Shown here piece by piece: positions 54,701-64,000 of a stretch of 64,000 bases of DNA. A model generated the notes under the pieces. The model had not been told where the DNA came from. It worked only from the letters and a program-made list of their open reading frames with translations, and ran no database searches. The first letter of the stretch is position 1. Each line of letters starts with the position of its first letter. Origin of the DNA: Onthophagus taurus. Its lineage: Eukaryota > Arthropoda > Insecta > Coleoptera > Scarabaeidae. The stretch lies in contig NC_091975.1 in the NCBI RefSeq assembly GCF_036711975.1, positions 12,712,501 to 12,776,500 of the forward strand. The letters run 5' to 3'. Position numbers and translations under genes: made by a program.

Positions 54701-57700
54701 GCCTTAAACGTGATATTATGACGTTATACGCCGTTTTGAGCCATGTCTGAACTTTCTATCACTTTTGGTTCCGGTAATTCTGGCGACCATATATGTGATA
54801 TTCAGATGGTAAATATTATTTTGGAGCATGTTGGAGATAAAAAACTAAATGTGCCCAAAACATGATATTATGACGTTATACGCCGTTTTGAGCCATGTTT
54901 GAACTTTCTATCACTTTTGGTTCCGATAATTCTGCTGACCATATTTGTGATATTCAGGCGCCAAATAACATGTTGGAGCAAGTTGGAGATAAAAAACAAA
55001 ATGTGCCCAAAACGTGATATTATGACGTTATACGCCGTTTTGAGCCATGTTTGAACTTTCTATCACTTTTGGTTCCGGTAATTCTGGCGACCATATTTGT
55101 GATATTCAGATGGTAAATATTATTTTGGAGCATGTTGGAGATAAAAAACAAAATGTGCCCAAAACGTGATATTATGACGTTATACGCCGTTTTGAGCCAT
55201 GTTTGAACTTTCTATCACTTTTGGTTCCGATAATTCTGCTGACCATATTTGTGATATTCAGGCGCCAAATAACATGTTGGAGCAAGTTGGAGATAAAAAA
55301 CAAAATGTGCCCAAAACGTGATATTATGACTTTATACGCCGTTCTGAGCCATGTTTGAACTTTCTATCACTTTTGGTTCCGATAATTCTGCTGACCATAT
55401 TTGTGATATTCAGGCGCCAAATAACATGTTGGAGCAAGTTGGAGATAAAAAACAAAATGTGCCCAAAACGTGATATTATGACGTTATACGCCGTTCTGAG
55501 CCATGTTTGAACTTTCTATCACTTTTGGTTCCGATAATTCTGCTGACCATATTTGTGATATTCAGGCGCCAAATAACATGTTGGAGCAAGTTGGAGATAA
55601 AAAACAAAATGTGCCCAAAACGTGATATTATGACGTTATACGCCGTTCTGAGCCATGTTTGAACTTTCTATCACTTTTGGTTCCGATAATTCTGCTGACC
55701 ATATTTGTGATATTCAGGCGCCAAATAACATGTTGGAGCAAGATGGAGATAAAAAACAAAATGTGCCCAAAACGTGATATTATGACGTTATACGCCGTTC
55801 TGAGCCATGTTTGAACTTTCTATCACCTTTGGTTCCGATAATTCTGGCGACCATATATGTGATATACAGATGGTAAATATTATTTTGAAGTATGTTGGAG
55901 ATAAAAAACAAAATGTGCCTTAAACGTGATATTATGACGTTATACGCCGTTTTGAGCCATGTTTGAACTTTCTATCACTTTTGGTTCCGGTAATTCTGGC
56001 GACCATAAATGTGATATTCAGGTGGCAAATGTCACATTGGAGCATGTTGGAGTTAAAAAACAAGATGTGCCCAAAACGTGATATTATGGCGTTATACGCT
56101 GTTTTGAGCCATGTTTGAACTTTCTATCACTTTTGGTTCCGGTAATTCTGTCGACCATATCAGTGATATTCAGGCGCCAAATAACATGTTGGAGCAAGTT
56201 GGAGATAAAAAACAAAATGTGCCCAAAACGTGATATTATGACGTTATACGCCGTTCTAGCCATGTTTGAACTTTCTATCACATTTGGTTCCGATAATTCT
56301 GCTGACCATATTTGTGTTATTCAGGCCCCAAATGACATGTTGAACCATGTTGGAGATAAAAAACAAAATGTGCCCAAAACGTGATATTATAACTTTATAC
56401 GCCGTTTTGAGCCATGTTTGAACTTTCTATCACTTTTGGTTCCGGTAATTCTGGCGATCATATATGTGATATTCAGATGCCAAATGTTATATTGGGGCAT
56501 GTTGGAGATAAAAAACAAAATATGCCCAAAACGTGATATTATGACGTTATACGCCGTTTTGAGCCATGTTTGAACTTTCTATCACTTTTGATTCCGGTAA
56601 TTCTGGCGACCATATATGTGATATTTAGATGGTAAATATTATTTTGGAGTATGTTGGAGATAAAAACAAAATGTGCCCAAGACGTGATATTATGACGTTA
56701 TACGCCGTTTTAAGCCATGTTTCAACTTTCTATCACTTTTGGTTCCGGTAATTCTGTAGACCATATATGTGATATTCAGATGGTAAATATTATTTTGGAG
56801 TATGTTGGTGATAACAAACAAAATGTGCCCAAAGCGTGATATTATGACGTTATACGCCGTTTTGAGCCATGTTGGAACTTTCTATCACTTTTGGTTCCGG
56901 TAATTCTGGCGACCATATCTATGATATTCAGATGGTAAATATTATTTTGGAGCATGTTGGAGTTAAAAAACAAAATGTGCCCCAAACGTGATATTATGAC
57001 GTTGTAGGCCGTTTTGAGCCATGTTTGAACTTTCTATCACTTTTGGTTCCGGTAATTCTGTCGACGGTTATTTTGGAGAATGTTGGAGATAAAAAACAAA
57101 ATCTGCCTTAAACGTGATATTATGACGTTATACGCCGTTTTGAGCTATGTTGGAACTTTCTATCACTTTTGGTTCCGGTAATTCTGTCGAACATATATGT
57201 TATATTGAGATGGTAAATATTATTTTGGAGAATGTTGGAGTTAGAAAACAAAATGTGCCCAAAACGTGATATTATGACGTTATACGCCGTTTTGAGCCAT
57301 GTTTGAACTTTCTATCACTTTTGGTTCCGGTAATTCTGGCGACCATATATGTGATATTCAGATGGTAAATATTATTTTGGAGCATGTTGGAGATAAAAAA
57401 CAAAATGAGCCCAAAACGTGATATTATGACGTTATACGCCGTTTTGAGCCATGTTTGAACTTTCTATTACTTTTGGTTCCGGCAGTTCTGTCGACCATAT
57501 ATGTGATATTCAGATGGTAAATATTATTTTAAGTATGTTGGAGATAAAAAACAAAATGTGCCCAAAACGTGATATTATGACGTTATACGCCGTTTTGAGC
57601 CATTTTGAACTTTCTATCACTTTTGATTCCGGTAATTCTGGCGACCATATATGTGATATTCATTTGGCAAATGTCACATTGGAGCATGTTGGAGATAAAA

Positions 57701-60700
57701 ACAAAATGTGCCCAAAACGTGATATTATGACGTTATATGCCGTTTTGAGCCATGTTTGAACTTTCTATCACTTTTGGTTCCGGTAATTCTGTCGACCATA
57801 TATGTGATATTCAGATGCCAAATGTTATTATTGGAGCATGTTGGAGATAAAAAACAAAATGTGCCCAAAACGTGATATTATGACGTTATACGCCGTTTTG
57901 AGCCATGTTTGAACTTTCTATCACTTTTGGTTCCGGCAGTTCTGTCGACCATATATGTGATATTCAGATGGTAAATATTATTTTGAAGTATGTTGGAGAT
58001 AAAAAACAAAATGTGCCCAAAACGTGATATTATGACGTTATACGCCGTTCTGAGCCATGTTTGAACTTTCTATCACTTTTGGTTCCGATAATTCTGCTGA
58101 CCAAATTTGTGTTATTCAGGCGCCAAATGACATGTTGAACCATGTTGGAGATAAAAAACAAAATGTGCCCAAAACGTGATATTATGACGTTATACGCCGT
58201 TCTGAGCCATGTTTGAACTTTCTATCACTTTTGGTTCCGATAATTCTGCTGACCATATTTGTGATATTCAGGCGCCAAATAACATGTTGGAGCAAGTTGG
58301 AGATAAAAAACAAAATGTGCCCAAAACGTGATATTATGACGTTATACGCCGTTCTGAGCCATGTTTGAACTTTCTATCACTTTTGGTTCCGATAATTCTG
58401 CTGACCATATTTGTGATATTCAGGCGCCAAATAACATGTTGGAACAAGTTGGAGATAAAAAACAAAATGTGCCCAAAACGTGATATTATGACGTTATACG
58501 CCGTTCTGAGCCATGTTTGAACTTTCTATCACTTTTGGTTCCGATAATTCTGCTGACCATATTTGTGTTATTCAGGCGCCAAATGACATGTTCGAGCATG
58601 TTGGAGATAAAAAACAAAATGTGCCCAAAACGTGATATTATGACGTTATACGCCGTTCTGAGCCATGTTTGAACTCTCTATCACTTTTGGTTCCGATAAT
58701 TCTGCTGACCATATTTGTGATATTCAGGAGCCAAATGACATGTTGAACCATGTTGGAGATAAAAAACAAAATGTGCCCAAAACGTGATATTATGACGTTA
58801 TACGCCGTTCTGAGCCATGTTTGAACTTTCTATCACTTTTGGTTCCGATAATTCTGCTGACCATATTTGTGATATTCAGGCGCCAAATGACATGTTGAAC
58901 CATGTTGGAGATAAAAAACAAAATGTGCCCAAAACGTGATATTATGACGTTATACGCCGTTCTGAGCCATGTTTGAACTTTCTATCACTTTTGGTTCCGA
59001 TAATTCTGCTGACCATATTTGTGTTATTCAGGCGCCAAATGACATGTTCGAGCATGTTGGAGATAAAAAACAAAATGTGCCCAAAACGTGATATTATGAC
59101 GTTATACGCCGTTCTGAGCCATGTTTGAACTTTCTATCACTTTTGGTTCCGATAATTCTGCTGACCATATTTGTGATATTCAGGAGCCAAATGACATGTT
59201 GAACCATGTTGGAGATAAAAAACAAAATGTGCCCAAAACGTGATATTATGACGTTATACGCCGTTCGGAGCCATGTTTGAGCTTTCTATCACTTTTGGTT
59301 CCCATAATTCTGCTAACCATATTTGTGTTATTCAGGCGCCAAATGGCATGTTCGAGCATGTTGGAGATAAAAAACAAAATGTGCCCAAAACGTGATATTA
59401 TGACGTTATACGCCGTTCTGAGCCATTTTTGAACTTTCTATCACTTTTGGTTCCGATAATTCTGCTGACATATTTGTGATATTCAGGCACCAAATGAGAT
59501 GTTGAACCATGTTGAAGATAAAAAACAAAATGTGCCCAAAACGTGATATTATGAGGTTATACGCCGTTCTGAGCCATGTTTGAACTTTCTATCACTTTTG
59601 GTTCCGATAATTCTGCTGACCATATTTGTGATATTCAGGCGCCAAATAACATGTTGGAGCAAGTTGGAGATAAAAAACAAAATGTGCCCAAAACGTGATA
59701 TTATGACGTTATACGCCGTTCTGAGCCATGTTTGAACTTTCTATCACTTTTGGTTCCGATAATTCTGCTGACATATTTGTGATATTCAGGCACCAAATTA
59801 CATGTTGAACCATGTTGAAGATAAAAAACAAAATGTGCCCAAAACGTGATATTATGAGGTTATACGCCGTTCTGAGCCATGTTTGAACTTTCTATCACTT
59901 TTGGTTCCGATAATTCTGCTGACCATATTTGTGATATTCAGGCGCCAAATAACATGTTGGAGCAAGTTGGAGATAAAAAACAAAATGTGCCCAAAACGTG
60001 ATATTATGACGTTATACTCCGTTCTGAGCCATGTTTGAACTTTCTATCACTTTTGGTTCCGATAATTCTGCTGACCATATTTGTGATATTCAGGCGCCAA
60101 ATAACATGTTGGAGCAAGTTGGAGATAAAAAACATAATGTGCCCAAAACGTGATATTAGGACGTTATACGCCGTTCTGAGCCATGTTTGAACTTTCTATC
60201 ACTTTTGGTTCCGATAATTCTGCTGACCATATTTGTGATATTCAGGCGCCAAATAACATGTTGGAGCAAGTTGGAGATAAAAAACAATATGTGCCCAAAA
60301 CGTGATATTATGACGTTATACGCCGTTCTGAGCCATGTTTGAACTTTCTATCACTTTTGGTTCCCATAATTCTGCTGACCATATTTGTGATATTCAGGCG
60401 CCAAATGACATGTTGAACCATGTTGGAGATAAAAAACAAAATGTGCCCAAAACGTGATATTATGAGGTTGTACGCCGTTCTGAGCCATGTTTGAGCTTTC
60501 TATCACTTTTGGTTCCCATAATTCTGCTGACCAAATTTGTGATATTCAGGCGCCAAATAACATGTTGGAGCAAGTTGGAGATAAAAAACAAAATGTGCCC
60601 AAAACGTGATATTATGACGTTATACTCCGTTCTGAGCCATGTTTGAACTTTCTATCACTTTTGGTTCCGATAATTCTGCTGACCATATTTGTGATATTCA

Positions 60701-63700
60701 GGCGCCAAATAACATGTTGGAGCAAGTTGGAGATAAAAAACATAATGTGCCCAAAACGTGATATTAGGACGTTATACGCCGTTCTGAGCCATGTTTGAAC
60801 TTTCTATCACTTTTGGTTCCGATAATTCTGCTGACCATATATGTGATATTCAGATGCCAAATGTTATTATTGGAGCATGTTGGAGTTAAAAAACAAAATG
60901 TGCCCAAAGCGTGATATTATGACGTTATACGCCGTTTTGAGCCATGTTTGAACTTTCTATCACTTTTGGTTCCGGTAATTCTGGCGACCATATATATGAT
61001 ATTCAGATGGTAAATATTATTTTGGAGAATGTTGGCGATAAAAAACAAGATGTGCCCAAACGTGATATTATGACGTTATACGCCGTTTTGAGCCATGTTT
61101 GAGCTTTCTATCACTTTTGGTTCCGGTAATTCTGTCGACCATATATGTGATATTCAGATGCCAAATGTTATTATTGGAGCATGTTGGAGATAAAAAACAA
61201 AATGTGCCCAAAACGTGATATTATGACGTTATACGCCGTTTTGAGCCATGTTTGAACTTTCTATCACTTTTGGTTCCGGCAGTTCTGTCGACCATATATG
61301 TGATATTCAGATGGTAAATATTATTTTGAAGTATGTTGGAGATAAAAAACAAAATGTGCCCAAAACGTGATATTATGACGTTATACGCCGTTCTGAGCCA
61401 TGTTTGAACTTTCTATCACTTTTGGTTCCGATAATTCTGCTGACCAAATTTGTGTTATTCAGGCGCCAAATGACATGTTGAACCATGTTGGAGATAAAAA
61501 ACAAAATGTGCCCAAAACGTGATATTATGACGTTATACGCCGTTCTGAGCCATGTTTGAACTTTCTATCACTTTTGGTTCCGATAATTCTGCTGACCATA
61601 TTTGTGATATTCAGGCGCCAAATAACATGTTTGAGCAAGTTGGAGATAAAAAACAAAATGTGCCCAAAACGTGATATTATGACGTTATACGCCGTTCTGA
61701 GCCATGTTTGAACTTTCTATCACTTTTGGTTCCGATAATTCTGCTGACCATATTTGTGATATTCAGGCGCCAAATAACATGTTGGAGCAAGTTGGAGATA
61801 AAAAACAAAATGTGCCCAAAACGTGATATTATGACGTTATACGCCGTTCTGAGCCATGTTTGAACTTTCTATCACTTTTGGTTCCGATAATTCTGCTGAC
61901 CATATTTGTGATATTCAGGCGCCAAATAACATGTTGGAACAAGTTGGAGATAAAAAACAAAATGTGCCCAAAACGTGATATTATGACGTTATACGCCGTT
62001 CTGAGCCATGTTTGAGCTTTCTATCACTTTTGGTTCCCATAATTCTGCTAACCATATTTGTGTTATTCAGGCGCCAAATGGCATGTTCGAGCATGTTGGA
62101 GATAAAAAACGAAATGTGCCCAAAACGTGATATTATGACGTTATACGCCGTTCTGAGCCATTTTTGAACTTTCTATCACTTTTGGTTCCGATAATTCTGC
62201 TGACATATTTGTGATATTCAGGCACCAAATGAGATGTTGAACCATGTTGAAGATAAAAAACAAAATGTGCCCAAAACGTGATATTATGAGGTTATACGCC
62301 GTTCTGAGCCATGTTTGAACTTTCTATCACTTTTGGTTCCGATAATTCTGCTGACCATATTTGTGATATTCAGGCGCCAAATAACATGTTGGAGCAAGTT
62401 GGAGATAAAAAACAAAATGTGCCCAAAACGTGATATTATGACGTTATACGCCGTTCTGAGCCATGTTTGAACTTTCTATCACTTTTGGTTCCGATAATTC
62501 TGCTGACATATTTGTGATATTCAGGCACCAAATGACATGTTGAACCATGTTGAAGATAAAAAACAAAATGTGCCCAAAACGTGATATTATGAGGTTATAC
62601 GCCGTTCTGAGCCATGTTTGAACTTTCTATCACTTTTGGTTCCGATAATTCTGCTGACCATATTTGTGATATTCAGGCGCCAAATAACATGTTGGAGCAA
62701 GTTGGAGATAAAAAACAAAATGTGCCCAAAACGTGATATTATGACGTTATACTCCGTTCTGAGCCATGTTTGAACTTTCTATCACTTTTGGTTCCGATAA
62801 TTCTGCTGACCATATTTGTGATATTCAGGCGCCAAATAACATGTTGGAGCAAGTTGGATATAAAAAACATAATGTGCCCAAAACGTGATATTAGGACGTT
62901 ATACGCCGTTCTGAGCCATGTTTGAACTTTCTATCACTTTTGGTTCCGATAATTCTGCTGACCATATTTGTGATATTCAGGCGCCAAATAACATGTTGGA
63001 GCAAGTTGGAGATAAAAAACAAAATGTGCCCAAAACGTGATATTATGACGTTATACGCCGTTCGGAGCCATGTTTGAGCTTTCTATCACTTTTGGTTCCC
63101 ATAATTCTGCTAACCATATTTGTGTTATTCAGGCGCCAAATGACATGTTCGAGCATGTTGGAGATAAAAAACAATATGTGCCCAAAACGTGATATTATGA
63201 CGTTATACGCCGTTCTGAGCCATGTTTGAACTTTCTATCACTTTTGGTTCCCATAATTCTGTTGACCATATTTGTGATATTCAGGCGCCAAATGACATGT
63301 TGAACCATGTTGGAGATAAAAAACAAAATGTGCCCAAAACGTGATATTATGAGGTTGTACGCCATTCTGAGCCATGTTTGAGCTTTCTATCACTTTTGGT
63401 TCCCATAATTCTGCTGACCATATTTGTCTTATTCAGGCGCCAAATGACATGTTGAACCATGTTGGAGATAAAAAACAAAATGTGCCCAAAACGTGATATT
63501 ATGACGATATACGCCGTTCTGAGCTATGTTTGAACTTTCTATCACTTTTGGTTCCGATAATTCTGCTGATCATATTTGTGATATTCAGGCGCCAAATAAC
63601 ATGTTGGAGCAAGTTGGAGATAAAAAACAAAATGTGCCCAAAACGTGATATTATGACGTTATACGCCGTTCTGAGCCATGTTTGAACTTTCTATCACTTT

Positions 63701-64000
63701 TGGATCCGATAATTCTGCTGACCATATTTGTGATATTCAGGCGCCAAATAACATGTTGGAGCAAGTTGGAGATAAAAAACAAAATGTGCCCAAAACATGA
63801 TATTAGGACGTTATACGCCGTTCTGAGCCATGTTTGAACTTTCTATCACTTTTGGTTCCGATAATTCTGCTGACCATATTTGTGATATTCAGGCGCCAAA
63901 TAACATGTTGGAGCAAGTTGGAGATAAAAAACAAAATGTGCCCAAAACGTGATATTATGACGTTATACGCCGTTCGGAGCCATGTTTGAGCTTTCTATCA
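51797..64000 (+). repeat. Sat152 satellite, right block, about 80 monomers, continuing past the window
   Basis: The 152-bp spacing of GAACTTTCTATCACTTTTGG is almost invariant. Most monomers are the GCGCCAAATAACATGTTGGA or GCGCCAAATGACATGTTGAA type, with interspersed GGTAAATATTATTTTG and GTGGCAAATGTCACATTGG types. Rare variants recur at multiples of 152 bp: AGCAAGATGGAG at 53458 and 55738 (2280 bp, 15 monomers), and TTCCGGCAGTTCTG at about 57479, 57933 and 61276. This shows nested higher-order duplications. All frames here are shadows. Confidence 0.97.

Noticed and set aside
32446..64000. Possible CRISPR array
   Set aside because: The repeats are contiguous 152-bp monomers with no short repeat-spacer alternation, in a eukaryotic context.

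Overview
The window looks like insect nuclear DNA, most likely from a beetle. It is AT-rich, has host genes with 57-61 bp introns, an insect-type aminopeptidase N, and insect BEL/Pao and Ty3/Gypsy retrotransposons. The species assignment is an inference. Nearly everything outside four host loci is tandem repeats or mobile DNA.

Host genes. (1) 1-252, minus: first coding part of a secreted or membrane M1 aminopeptidase N, running off the window. (2) 7049-8048, plus: a four-exon DNAJC8 homologue (245 aa). Its last exons and 3' UTR are duplicated 3.1 kb downstream at 10902-11395. (3) 20954-22274, minus: a three-exon homologue of human C7orf25 (UPF0415, 400 aa). (4) 25887-26207, plus: a predicted three-exon, 67-aa single-pass membrane protein. 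Genes 3 and 4 are divergent, and the DNA between them holds a 3.05-kb element with Tc1-like terminal inverted repeats filled with tandem repeats.

Repeat landscape, 0.43-29.9 kb. At least seven satellite families have monomers of about 160-190 bp. I call them SatA (164-175 bp, several arrays in both orientations), SatB (~184 bp, capping SatA arrays), SatC (173 bp), SatD (~170 bp), SatE (~170-180 bp), SatF (~170 bp, dimeric 338-340 bp) and SatG (190 bp). A seventh pattern (370 bp dimer) lies inside the Tc1-like element. The 10.5-16.9 kb stretch is a mosaic of inverted blocks with a long inverted repeat of about 1 kb arms. A minisatellite (18.1-18.6 kb) and a foldback element (18.7-19.2 kb) interrupt one SatA array.

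29.9-32.4 kb. This is the end of a Maverick/Polinton (adintovirus-like) element: a small ORF overlapping a DDE integrase with a C-terminal chromodomain, then minus-strand ORFs of 202, 29 and 29 codons separated by duplicated intergenic blocks. The rest of the element is missing.

32.4-64.0 kb. This is one large 152-bp satellite (about 118 monomers in the window) with higher-order structure. Two LTR retrotransposons sit in it, each flanked by a 5-bp target duplication: a BEL/Pao element carrying an envelope gene (37620-46078, LTRs 396 bp) and a Ty3/Gypsy element (46740-51796, LTRs 181 bp). Both are recent by LTR similarity, but their reading frames are broken.
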